Assembly (NCBI GenBank): GCA_030586155.1
Contig: CP130741.1
Span: forward strand, 862,680 to 926,679
Source of the DNA: Eubacteriaceae bacterium ES3
Lineage (GTDB): Bacteria > Bacillota > Clostridia > Eubacteriales > Eubacteriaceae
Direction of reading: 5' to 3'
DNA length: 64,000 nt
How positions within the stretch are numbered: the first letter of the stretch is position 1; each line of letters opens with the position of its first letter. A program made the position numbers and the translations under genes. Positions 55,418-63,042 of the stretch are shown piece by piece. The notes beneath the pieces were generated by a model. The model ran no database searches. It was given only the letters and a program-made list of their open reading frames with translations, and was not told the DNA's origin.

Positions 55418-57166
55418 ATGACGCTAGAAATGCTGATAGGTCTATTTGGCGGTTTGGGACTTTTCATCTTTGGAATGAATATGATGAGTGATGGCTTGAA
55501 GACTGTCGCTGGTACAAAAATGAAACAATTGCTGGAAATATTAACCAGTAATCGAATTAAAGCAATTCTTGTCGGGACACTTGTCACGATGATTGTTCAG
55601 AGCTCCAGCACGACTACAGTAATGGTGGTAGGTTTTGTTAACGCTTCACTGATGACACTTGCTCAAGCAGCTGGAGTTATTCTTGGGGCAAATATTGGAA
55701 CAACAATTACAGCACAAATGATTGCTTTTAATGTTTCTGATGTTGCACCGGTTTTTATTGGTGTGGGTGCGCTGATCACGATGTTTGGCAGGACCAAAAA
55801 AAATCGCGATCTCGGGAGTGTGCTGTTGGGCTTTGGTATCCTATTTTTTGGAATCTCGACAATGTCCTCTGCGATGAAACCGCTGCGTGAAAGTGAAGAG
55901 TTTATTTATCTGCTGACTACTTATGGGACGAATCCTTTACTGGGACTGCTGATTGGGACCGGAATTACAGCTATTATTCAAAGCAGCAGTGCATCATTAG
56001 GCTTGCTTCAGGCACTGGCTATTTCAGGCGTATTTTCGACAATGGGAGCGACTGAAGCCATCGATGTCTGTATTCCGATTCTAATCGGAACCAATATTGG
56101 TACCTGTGTGACGGCTTTAATTTCCAGTATTGGTACCTCAGTAGCGGCTAAAAAGGCAGCCTTTATTCATCTGTTCGTTAATATATTTGGAGCGATTTGG
56201 GTAATGGCCTTGTTGGGTGTTATGGATAGTCTGATGACTGTCAATCCCATCTACACATTTATAGCCAATGTATCTGGTACAATGGTTGATTCCAGCGGTG
56301 AAGTTGTTCCCAATGTGGCCCGCGAGATAGCCATGGCCCATACTTTGTTTAACATTATTAATACAATAGTATTATTTCCGGTTATCAATTATTTTGTTAA
56401 AGCTCTGGATCATTTTATGCCAGAACAGGAAGCTGAAAAGGGCTTGTATCTGGATGATCGCTTGTTAAACAATCCTTCTATTGCCTTGGGTCAAGTGGGG
56501 AAAGAAATGGTCCGATTGGGCAATCTGGTAATAAAAAATTTCTTTGAGTCCTGTGAAGTCATTATGACCAAAGACTCCAAATTACTGGAAGAGATCACAG
56601 AACGCGAAGAACGGATTGATGAATTCCAGCAGGGAATCATTGATTTCACGGTAAAATTATCGAATGAAAATATGTCCGAAGCAGAAAATGACCAACTAGC
56701 CTTTTTTATGAAAGGCAGCCACGATCTGGAACGAATTGGTGATCATGCGATGAATATCAGCGAATTACTGGAAATGCAGGTAAACAGAAAAATTCAGTTC
56801 AGTGAGATAGCCAATCAGGAGTTATTAACGCTGATTAACATTACGACTAATACCCTCAAAGATATGGTGATGCTTTTAGAAACTGATGAACTGGAACTTT
56901 GTTATAAAATTTTAGATGAGGAAGATGAAATTGATGAGCTGACCGAAAAGCTAAAGGATGATCACATTGATAGATTAAATGAAGGGATCTGCAACCCTTA
57001 CGCTGGGATTATCTTTATGGATTTATTGACAAATATTGAGCGGGTAGGCGACCATGCTTCAAACATAGCACAAGGGATTTTAGGTCTTAAACTGCATCAG
57101 GGTTTAATCAGCCAAAGTGAATATAATGAAGCTGGTTTTAATGAATATGGCGGTCTCTCAAGTTAA
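55418..57166 (+). CDS. Na/Pi cotransporter with C-terminal PhoU domain
   Basis: 582 residues. The membrane part (1 to about 315) has two NptA/PNaS-type halves with the QSSS repeats: MIVQSSSTTTVMVVGFVNA with GVILGANIGTTITAQ, and AIIQSSSASLGLLQALA with LIGTNIGTCVTALISS. It imports phosphate with sodium. The soluble C-terminal part (about 350-560) is PhoU-like, with two repeats of the helical bundle including HDLERIGDHAMNISELLE and NIERVGDHASNIAQGI. The frame opens at a TTG at 55406 inside the ribosome site; ATG 55418 after GGAGG is the start. Four PhoP-box-like repeats upstream suggest control by phosphate. Confidence 0.93.
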   Translation: MTLEMLIGLFGGLGLFIFGMNMMSDGLKTVAGTKMKQLLEILTSNRIKAILVGTLVTMIVQSSSTTTVMVVGFVNASLMTLAQAAGVILGANIGTTITAQMIAFNVSDVAPVFIGVGALITMFGRTKKNRDLGSVLLGFGILFFGISTMSSAMKPLRESEEFIYLLTTYGTNPLLGLLIGTGITAIIQSSSASLGLLQALAISGVFSTMGATEAIDVCIPILIGTNIGTCVTALISSIGTSVAAKKAAFIHLFVNIFGAIWVMALLGVMDSLMTVNPIYTFIANVSGTMVDSSGEVVPNVAREIAMAHTLFNIINTIVLFPVINYFVKALDHFMPEQEAEKGLYLDDRLLNNPSIALGQVGKEMVRLGNLVIKNFFESCEVIMTKDSKLLEEITEREERIDEFQQGIIDFTVKLSNENMSEAENDQLAFFMKGSHDLERIGDHAMNISELLEMQVNRKIQFSEIANQELLTLINITTNTLKDMVMLLETDELELCYKILDEEDEIDELTEKLKDDHIDRLNEGICNPYAGIIFMDLLTNIERVGDHASNIAQGILGLKLHQGLISQSEYNEAGFNEYGGLSS

Positions 57167-57198
57167 CCTTAATTTAACAAAAAATATTTTTGTATATA

Positions 57199-57227
57199 TT
57201 GACAGAATATCAGGAATACAGTACTAT
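57199..57227 (+). promoter_or_regulatory. Promoter of the c-di-GMP riboswitch transcript
   Basis: TTGACA (57199-57204) and TACTAT (57222-57227), spacer 17 bases, ending about 15 bases before the aptamer. Confidence 0.6.
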
Positions 57228-57240
57228 TAGTGAGACTAAC

Positions 57241-57400
57241 TAAATAGGGCAAACTTACTGAAAAGTAAGGACGCAAAACTACAGGGTCTAAATAATTTAT
57301 TACATGACAGCCAGTTGCTTAAAATGCTATACAAATGAGCTTTTATTTGTATAGGTTTGAATTTAAGGCAGCTGCAAAGTTGCCTTTATTTATTTTTTAG
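57241..57400 (+). promoter_or_regulatory. c-di-GMP-I (GEMM) riboswitch with terminator, upstream of the flagellar operon
   Basis: AGGGCAAACTTACTGAAAAG, GTAAGGACGCAAAACTACAG, GGTCTAA and GACAGCCAGTTGC match the class I aptamer. A terminator AAGGCAGC/GTTGCCTT (57365-57386) with a T-rich run follows. The aptamer 3' strand CAGTTGCTTAAA (57312-57323) can pair instead with TTTAAGGCAGCTG (57362-57374), which is the terminator's left arm. Ligand binding should therefore free the terminator: an OFF switch. Confidence 0.88.
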
Positions 57401-57520
57401 TGATTTTTCAAGTCAGAATACCAGAAAATGATTAGAATTAAAAGTTTGTATGGTCTTTAGATAATTCAAAAATATAAGGGTATATCTAAACTAAAGAGAG
57501 AAGGTAAGTTCCATATTTTA

Positions 57521-57549
57521 TTGAACTTTAAAGAATCTTGCAGTATAAT
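57521..57549 (+). promoter_or_regulatory. Second promoter before fliK
   Basis: TTGAAC (57521-57526) and a perfect TATAAT (57544-57549), spacer 17 bases. It lies after the riboswitch terminator, so transcripts from it would escape that switch. No sigma-28-type site was found. Confidence 0.65.
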
Positions 57550-57569
57550 AAATAGGAAATTAAAATCAT

Positions 57570-57675
57570 TCCAGATAAGGAATGCAAGAACTGAATGAAC
57601 TGGCGAAAGCTGTTCAGATAAATGATGCACTAGCTAGATTAGCATTTTATAAGATGTGATTTTGAGCTAGTGGTT
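57570..57675 (+). other. Structured leader of unknown type before fliK
   Basis: Three possible hairpins in a row: CATTCC/GGAATG, TGAAC-TGGC-GAAA-GC-TGTTCA, and ACTAGCT/AGCTAGT with a long loop. No T run follows. I cannot assign it to a known riboswitch class. The gap 57167-57701 otherwise holds the riboswitch and two promoters. Confidence 0.45.
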
Positions 57676-57701
57676 AGACAATTTAATAAGGAGGTGAAAG
57701 A

Positions 57702-59114
57702 ATGGGAGTACAGGTAAGTCAAGCGTCCAGGACGGCTGATTTTACCAGTCAGCATTCAAGTGTTCAAAAGAGTCCAGGCTCGGAAGCATCAAAATTTTTG
57801 TCATTTTTAAATGATGCCAGAAATGAGGTGAAAACTGCTGTAATCAATAGTGAAACAATGGAGCAGGGGGCAAATGAGAACATACAGGAGAGTATCGTTC
57901 CAGAAGAGCAGATATCCCTTTCGCTTGCAGAGGAATCAGGTTTGGATGGCGCTGTATTGAGTCTGTTAGGACTAATTAAGCTCGAACCTGAAGAACCGGC
58001 AGAATCTGCAGAAGCAGTTGCGGAAGCAGGACTGGCGAATGTACTGACAGTAGCTGATGAGACAATGCTTGAGCAGACTGGCACATTTAAAGGTCAGGTT
58101 CTTAATTCAGGACTGGCTGGTGCTGAGGGGCTTTCGAAGGCTGAACAGGCAGCAGGGTTTAATGCATCTACTGTGCCAGCTGATGTGGCAGTACCATTAG
58201 CATTAGGTGAAGCACAGGCAGCTGGAGTGGCTGAAACTGGAGCGTTAAATTTACAGGAAACTGTTTCCGGTCAGGTAGGTGAAAACCTTAAAGAATTAGG
58301 ACAGAACCAGGTAGAGATTGAGACAGAGGAAAGTGGTCAGAATAAAGGTGTGTTTTCTGGTCTCATGAGAAAAGAAGCAAGTTCAGAAGTTCTTACTGTA
58401 AACGCAACTGTTACAGGGGCTGGAGAAAAAGTACCGGTTCAGCAAGATGGTTCAGAAGCCGATGCCTTACTGCAGGGTAAAACTGGAAACGCGGCAACGC
58501 AGGAAATTGTGTTAGAGTCAGAAACAGCTGATACCAGTGCTGCTGAAATTGACAGTGAACAGTTGATTGATGTTCAAGCCTTAAATGGGACAAAGGCAGC
58601 AGAGACTATTTCCAACTTTGGGGATAAGACGCAGATTGCTGCTCAGGTTCAGGATGCCATTATTGAGAATTATGAAGTGAACACTGATAAGACTTTTAAG
58701 GTGACCTTAAATCCGGAGTGTCTTGGTGAGATTGATGTGGAGATGGCCTTTTCAAATGGCAAGTTGACTATTAATATTTTAGCAGCCAGCCAGGAAACCC
58801 ATGAGCTGTTGGCGAAACAGATTGACCAGCTGGTACGCGGTCTGGCAATGCAGAAAATTAACGTGGAAACAGTAACGACTAATCGAACTGTAGAAGAAAC
58901 CGCAGATTCTGGTCAACAAAGTCAGTCCAATCTTTCCAATATGGACTCTAGACAGAATCAGAGTCAGTCGCAGAATGACCTGATTCAGGGACGATTCAAT
59001 CGGTTCAGTAAAATTGGCCTGGACGATGGTGAAAACCTAGATGAAACCTTGACAGGTTTAGTAGGGCTTAACAGTCAAAACAGTCAGCTTAATCGGATGG
59101 ATTATTTTATTTAA
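57702..59114 (+). CDS. fliK: Flagellar hook-length control protein FliK
   Basis: 470 residues. The first about 310 residues are of low complexity, rich in Ala, Glu, Ser and Gln, as is usual for the FliK ruler region. The C-terminal domain (about 320-410) is the Flg_hook substrate-switch domain, with VTLNPECLGEIDVEMAFSNGKLTINI and ETHELLAKQIDQLVRGL. A Gln/Ser-rich tail follows. FliK stops hook growth and switches the export gate to filament proteins. AAGGAGGTG precedes ATG 57702. It is the first gene of the flagellar operon seen here, downstream of a c-di-GMP riboswitch and a second promoter. Confidence 0.88.
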   Translation: MGVQVSQASRTADFTSQHSSVQKSPGSEASKFLSFLNDARNEVKTAVINSETMEQGANENIQESIVPEEQISLSLAEESGLDGAVLSLLGLIKLEPEEPAESAEAVAEAGLANVLTVADETMLEQTGTFKGQVLNSGLAGAEGLSKAEQAAGFNASTVPADVAVPLALGEAQAAGVAETGALNLQETVSGQVGENLKELGQNQVEIETEESGQNKGVFSGLMRKEASSEVLTVNATVTGAGEKVPVQQDGSEADALLQGKTGNAATQEIVLESETADTSAAEIDSEQLIDVQALNGTKAAETISNFGDKTQIAAQVQDAIIENYEVNTDKTFKVTLNPECLGEIDVEMAFSNGKLTINILAASQETHELLAKQIDQLVRGLAMQKINVETVTTNRTVEETADSGQQSQSNLSNMDSRQNQSQSQNDLIQGRFNRFSKIGLDDGENLDETLTGLVGLNSQNSQLNRMDYFI

Positions 59115-59138
59115 AGAATTAGTGTAAAGGAGGATAAA

Positions 59139-59588
59139 ATGGCAATTGATAGTATTAACAGTTATTTAACGACTGCAGCAACAACATCAACGACAGCAGC
59201 GACAACTTCATCAGGCCTGTCAAGTGATGTTTTCAGTATGGACGATTTTATGGCGATGATGGTTGCGCAGCTACAAAATCAGGATATGTACAGCTCTCAG
59301 GATTCCAGCGAATTTATTGCACAAATGGCGCAATATACTATGATTGAGGCAATTAATGAAATGACTGATGCGATGGATGACATGATGGAGCTATCCCAGA
59401 CCAATTATGGGGTCAGTTTGATCGGTAAAGATGTGACCATTGCTGAAGTAGATAGTGATGGAAATATTACATCATTTAATGGTACCGTTGAAGGTGTCAA
59501 TTTCTATAATGGATCAACCCAGGTGGTTGTAGATGGGACATCTTATAATTTAAGTTCAGTCATGAGTGTACAGGCTGCAACTGAATAA
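59139..59588 (+). CDS. flgD: Flagellar hook capping protein FlgD
   Basis: 149 residues, a short FlgD. A Thr/Ser/Ala-rich N-terminus is followed by the conserved MDDFMAMMVAQLQNQDMYSSQDSSEFIAQMAQYTMIEAINEM at about 30-72. The C-terminal part (about 90-149, GKDVTIAEVDSDGN) is a reduced Tudor/FnIII region. FlgD caps the growing hook and helps FlgE subunits fold into place. GGAGG lies before ATG 59139. It is 24 bases after fliK. Confidence 0.93.
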   Translation: MAIDSINSYLTTAATTSTTAATTSSGLSSDVFSMDDFMAMMVAQLQNQDMYSSQDSSEFIAQMAQYTMIEAINEMTDAMDDMMELSQTNYGVSLIGKDVTIAEVDSDGNITSFNGTVEGVNFYNGSTQVVVDGTSYNLSSVMSVQAATE

Positions 59589-59614
59589 GATAATAACAGG
59601 AAAAGAGGGTTTTT

Positions 59615-60025
59615 ATGGCAGACACTATCAATAATGCATATTTTCGAATGAATGATGCCATTGTCAGACAGACTGAGCGCCTCGGTTCCAATCAGAATAA
59701 ACAAGCTACAGTCGGAAAACAGACGGAAGAAAGCAGTTTTAAAGATCTGCTGAATGAGAATCTAAGTTCTTCAACTGTCACGTTTACCAAACACGCCAGT
59801 ATACGGAGTGAGCAGCGCAATATTGAAGTCAACGAAATGGATCTTCAAAAGTTAAGTGAAGCCTGCGATCAGGCACAGGAAAAAGGAATCAATAACGCTC
59901 TGATAATGATGAAAGATTCAGCTTTTATTGTCAGTGCACAGAACCGACGGGTAATCACCGTCATGGATAAAAATGATATGAAAGATAAAATTGTCAATGA
60001 TATTGACGGCGCCTTGTTTATATAA
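59615..60025 (+). CDS. Flagellar operon protein, TIGR02530 family
   Basis: 136 residues. The C-terminal half matches the TIGR02530 flagellar operon family: FTKHASIRSEQRNIEV, followed by MKDSAFIVSAQNRRVITVMDKNDMKDKIVNDIDGALFI. The first half is a polar linker. The family is found between flgD and flgE in Firmicutes flagellar operons; its function is unknown. No signal peptide or membrane segment is present. AAAGAGGG precedes ATG 59615. Confidence 0.9.
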   Translation: MADTINNAYFRMNDAIVRQTERLGSNQNKQATVGKQTEESSFKDLLNENLSSSTVTFTKHASIRSEQRNIEVNEMDLQKLSEACDQAQEKGINNALIMMKDSAFIVSAQNRRVITVMDKNDMKDKIVNDIDGALFI

Positions 60026-60095
60026 CTGGACCTCGATGAGGAAGTTAAGAGCTTTGAACGATTGATAAGCTCAATTGGCGCAGAAAGGATAAATT

Positions 60096-61046
60096 ATGTT
60101 AAGATCTTTATACTCTGCAGTTTCGGGGATGAATGCCCATCAGACAAAATTAAATGTAATTGGTAATAATATTGCCAATGTTAATACCTACGGCTTTAAA
60201 GCCAGCCGAGTAGTTTTTTCAGATGTTTTATATCAGAATGTCAGAAATTCAGTTGCTGGTTCAGCAGATGCTGCAGATTCGGCTACTGGTGGTGTTAACC
60301 CCAGTCAGATGGGTTATGGGGTTAAAATCGGCTCAATCGATTTGATTATGACCAATGCATCAGGTGCTGATACCGGCCGTGCTATGGACTGTTTTATTGA
60401 TGGGGATGGATTTTTCATGGTTAATACAGGTTTGGATGATGCTGGCATGAAAATTTTAAAGTACACTCGTGTTGGTAATTTCAGCTTTGACTCAGCCGGA
60501 AATCTGGTTGATTCTAACGGTAGTATCGTTCAGGGGACTGTGGCGGATACATTAGGTTGGACATTAGGCGATTCAGTAACAGGTGCAGAAAGAATTGTGG
60601 ATGGACAAAGCGTAGCGGATATAACTGATCCTACTAATGATGATTATGGTTCTGATACAATAGGAAATATCACACTATCTACAGATTTATTAAATAATCT
60701 TACCGGTGTTTCAATTGACTATACTGGAGCTATTACAGGGATAATTAATAGTGAACCTGTTGTCTTAGGATACATTGCTTTGTCAAATTTCGGAAATCCA
60801 GATGCTCTTGGACAGGATGGAAATGGTTATTACACATCTTCAAATAACTCAGGTGATGCCCAGCCAACTGAAGCTCAAAAACTTGGTACTGGCCGTATAG
60901 TCTCCGGTGGTCTTGAAATGTCAAATGTTGACCTTTCCAAAGAGTTTACCGAAATGATCACCGCTCAGCGTGGTTTTCAGGCTAATACCCGAATTGTTTC
61001 GGTATCAGATGGAGTTCTTGAAGAACTGGTTAACCTGAAACGATAA
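60096..61046 (+). CDS. flgE: Flagellar hook protein FlgE
   Basis: 316 residues, short for FlgE. The N-terminal axial signature is SAVSGMNAHQTKLNVIGNNIANVNTYGFKASR, the middle has FlgE-D1-like DCFIDGDGFFMVNTG and VLGYIALSNFGNPDALGQDGNGYY, and the C-terminal rod part is GGLEMSNVDLSKEFTEMITAQRGFQANTRIVSVSD. It builds the hook through the flagellar export system. The position after flgD and the TIGR02530 gene supports FlgE over the rod proteins FlgF/G. AAAGGAT precedes ATG 60096. A hairpin at 61079-61112 separates it from flbD. Confidence 0.9.
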   Translation: MLRSLYSAVSGMNAHQTKLNVIGNNIANVNTYGFKASRVVFSDVLYQNVRNSVAGSADAADSATGGVNPSQMGYGVKIGSIDLIMTNASGADTGRAMDCFIDGDGFFMVNTGLDDAGMKILKYTRVGNFSFDSAGNLVDSNGSIVQGTVADTLGWTLGDSVTGAERIVDGQSVADITDPTNDDYGSDTIGNITLSTDLLNNLTGVSIDYTGAITGIINSEPVVLGYIALSNFGNPDALGQDGNGYYTSSNNSGDAQPTEAQKLGTGRIVSGGLEMSNVDLSKEFTEMITAQRGFQANTRIVSVSDGVLEELVNLKR

Positions 61047-61078
61047 TTCAATTAAAAAGTTATAAATAAAGACAATGT

Positions 61079-61112
61079 TTCGCCCGAAAAAGAAAAATTT
61101 TCGGGCGAAGCC
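61079..61112 (+). terminator. Hairpin between flgE and flbD
   Basis: TTCGCCCGAAAA pairs with TTTTCGGGCGAA around AGAAAA. There is no T run after it, so it may reduce downstream transcription or protect the flgE message rather than end it. Confidence 0.55.
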
Positions 61113-61140
61113 ATTTAATACTTTAAATGAGGGATGAAAA

Positions 61141-61335
61141 ATGATAGAATTAACGAGATTAGATAAAAGAAAAAGCGAGAAGTTCATTCTTAACTGCGAA
61201 TTAATCGAAACAATCGAAGAAAAACCAGATACTACAATACGGCTAAACAACGGACGGACTTATGTTGTTGTGGAGAGTTCATCACAGGTAGTCTCCAAAA
61301 TCCTTACCTATAAAAGGAATATCTTTAGCCGATGA
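61141..61335 (+). CDS. FlbD family flagellar protein
   Basis: 64 residues. The FlbD (YlzI) family is a small protein in Firmicutes flagellar operons with the pattern MIELTRLDKRKSEKFILNCELIETIEEKPDTTIRLNNGRTYVV, here almost complete, ending in a basic helix. Its molecular role is not known. It is not the Caulobacter FlbD transcription factor. GAGGG precedes ATG 61141. motA follows 35 bases later. Confidence 0.9.
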   Translation: MIELTRLDKRKSEKFILNCELIETIEEKPDTTIRLNNGRTYVVVESSSQVVSKILTYKRNIFSR

Positions 61336-61370
61336 TTGTAGTATGACAAATTCTCACAGGAGAAGTACGT

Positions 61371-62207
61371 ATGGAAATTACAGTAATTATCGGCTATGTA
61401 TTAGTTGTGGTGGCACTTTTTTTTGGGATGACCTTTGGCTCCAGTGGATTTGATATTGGGGCTTTAGCAAACTTTTTTAATGCTCAAAGTATATTTATTA
61501 CAATCGGTGGTACTTTTATGGTACTGCTGGCCTCCTTCCCTTTTAAGGCCTTCACAAAAATTCCCAAACATTTAAAGATGGTATTTTTTAAGGATAAGAC
61601 AGATCCTATGCAATATGTGGAAACTCTGGTCGAACTTTCTAAAGAAGCCAGACGAAAAGGGCTTTTGGCCCTGGAAGCTAAAGCCGCTGAAATTGAGGAC
61701 GAGTTTTTAAAGGAATCAGTACTGCGAATCGTCGATGCAATCGAGCCGGATAAGCTTAAAATCTGGTTCGATCAAAAGTTGGAACTCATTGAGATGCGTA
61801 ATGAAGAAGAACGCAAGCTCTATGATTTTGGAGCGGCCTTAGGACCAGCTTTCGGGATGATCGGAACACTGATCGGTCTTATTAATATGCTAAAAAGTAT
61901 GAACCTCGATGGCGGAGCTGAAAAACTGGGTCAGGATATGTCAGTCGCTTTAATTACCACCTTTTATGGGTCAGTCATTGCAAATGTAATTTTCCTCCCA
62001 ATCTCTAATAAGGTAGCTATTGCTCAAGAACGGGATATCATGATTAAAGAGCTGATTATTGAGGGAGTTGTTTCCATCAAAGAAGGCGAAAATCCTAAAT
62101 ACATTGAGGAAAAATTGATGAACTTTGTTGAGGCTTCTAATAAGAAGAAAAAAGGCGAAGATGGAGAAGGCGGAGACAACAAAAAAGAAAAGAAAAAGAA
62201 GAAGTAG
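61371..62207 (+). CDS. motA: Flagellar motor stator protein MotA
   Basis: 278 residues with four membrane segments: about 3-20, 35-52, 160-180 and 195-215. The large cytoplasmic loop between segments 2 and 3 holds the charged residues that contact FliG (around ARRKGLLALEAKAAEIEDEF). The signature PAFGMIGTLIGLINMLKSM and SVALITTFYGSVIANVIFLPISNK follow. The C-terminus ends in a lysine-rich tail KKKKGEDGEGG. MotA5B2 uses proton or sodium flow to turn the motor. AGGAG precedes ATG 61371. Confidence 0.95.
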   Translation: MEITVIIGYVLVVVALFFGMTFGSSGFDIGALANFFNAQSIFITIGGTFMVLLASFPFKAFTKIPKHLKMVFFKDKTDPMQYVETLVELSKEARRKGLLALEAKAAEIEDEFLKESVLRIVDAIEPDKLKIWFDQKLELIEMRNEEERKLYDFGAALGPAFGMIGTLIGLINMLKSMNLDGGAEKLGQDMSVALITTFYGSVIANVIFLPISNKVAIAQERDIMIKELIIEGVVSIKEGENPKYIEEKLMNFVEASNKKKKGEDGEGGDNKKEKKKKK

Positions 62208-62247
62208 ATAATTTTCATTTAGATTTATTTAAAAAGGGGTATAAAAA

Positions 62248-63030
62248 ATGGGAAGACGAAAAAAAGGGGGGGGGAATGGCCCCAATAAAGATGCATGGTT
62301 GAATACTTATGCGGACATGATTACCCTTATTCTTGTATTCTTTGTGCTTCTTTTTTCTATGTCAACGATTGATGCGGCCAAATACGAGCTGCTGGTTGAA
62401 ATGTTTAACCCGACAGCACTTTTGGATCCCACAGGGGAAGCAACAGATGAAGCGGATTCTGCGACCTCGACAACCGAAGATGTGGACGTCGAGGATGTGG
62501 TGGATCTAGAGGAGTTGTATCAGTATTTAAGCGAGTATGTTAAAAACAAAGGTCTGGAAGATCAGATTAAGGTCTCCCAGGGGGAGAATGTCGTGGGAAT
62601 TCAGTTTATGTCTTCAATGTTCTTTCAGCCTGATTCAGCAGTTTTAACAACCCAAGGACGTCAACTTATGACGGATATTGGTGCGGCGATTAGAGATGTT
62701 CAGGATCGTATAAGAGCAATACGTGTTGATGGACATACGGCAGTTGCCGATTCTCCAATTAGTGATCGTGACCTTTCCACTGACAGAGCAAATACTGTTC
62801 TTAAATTTCTGGAGGCTGGCTATGTAAGTGATCCGGCAAAATTATTGGCAGTTGGGTACGGTCAGTATCATCCCATTGCAAGTAATGATACCGAAGAAGG
62901 ACGTGCCCAAAACCGACGGGTTGAAATTATTATTTCCGAAGATAATGATCTTATCCAGGATTTCCAGACTATTGTTGAATCATCGGGAACAGAAGAAACA
63001 AACGCAGAAACGACTCAGGAAGGACAATAG
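62248..63030 (+). CDS. motB: Flagellar motor stator protein MotB
   Basis: 260 residues. The short basic N-terminus is followed by one membrane segment at about 19-40 (AYADMITLILVFFVLLFSMS-like TYADMITLILVFFVLL), whose Asp is the ion-binding residue. A linker precedes the OmpA-like peptidoglycan-binding domain (about 125-240) with GQRLMTDIGAAI-type, VDGHTAV and YGQYHPIASNDTEEGRAQNRRVEI. Codons 7-9 are nine consecutive G (62266-62274) next to seven A, a slippage-prone tract (see findings). The current length keeps the frame open. AAAGGGG precedes ATG 62248; fliM follows after 12 bases, without fliL between. Confidence 0.95.
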   Translation: MGRRKKGGGNGPNKDAWLNTYADMITLILVFFVLLFSMSTIDAAKYELLVEMFNPTALLDPTGEATDEADSATSTTEDVDVEDVVDLEELYQYLSEYVKNKGLEDQIKVSQGENVVGIQFMSSMFFQPDSAVLTTQGRQLMTDIGAAIRDVQDRIRAIRVDGHTAVADSPISDRDLSTDRANTVLKFLEAGYVSDPAKLLAVGYGQYHPIASNDTEEGRAQNRRVEIIISEDNDLIQDFQTIVESSGTEETNAETTQEGQ

Positions 63031-63042
63031 CGGGAGACTAAT

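Noticed and set aside
55227-55421. A 64-codon open frame before the Na/Pi cotransporter
   Set aside because: It lies across the 11-bp repeats, has no ribosome site, and its composition is that of AT-rich non-coding DNA.
57600-57680. c-di-GMP-II riboswitch before fliK
   Set aside because: A GAGCTAGTGGT segment looks similar, but the conserved parts of class II around it do not match.
61079-61112. Another copy of the four-helix element, because of CGGGCGAAGCC
   Set aside because: The GGGCGAA belongs to the right arm of a simple hairpin; no outer stem, third or fourth helix is present.
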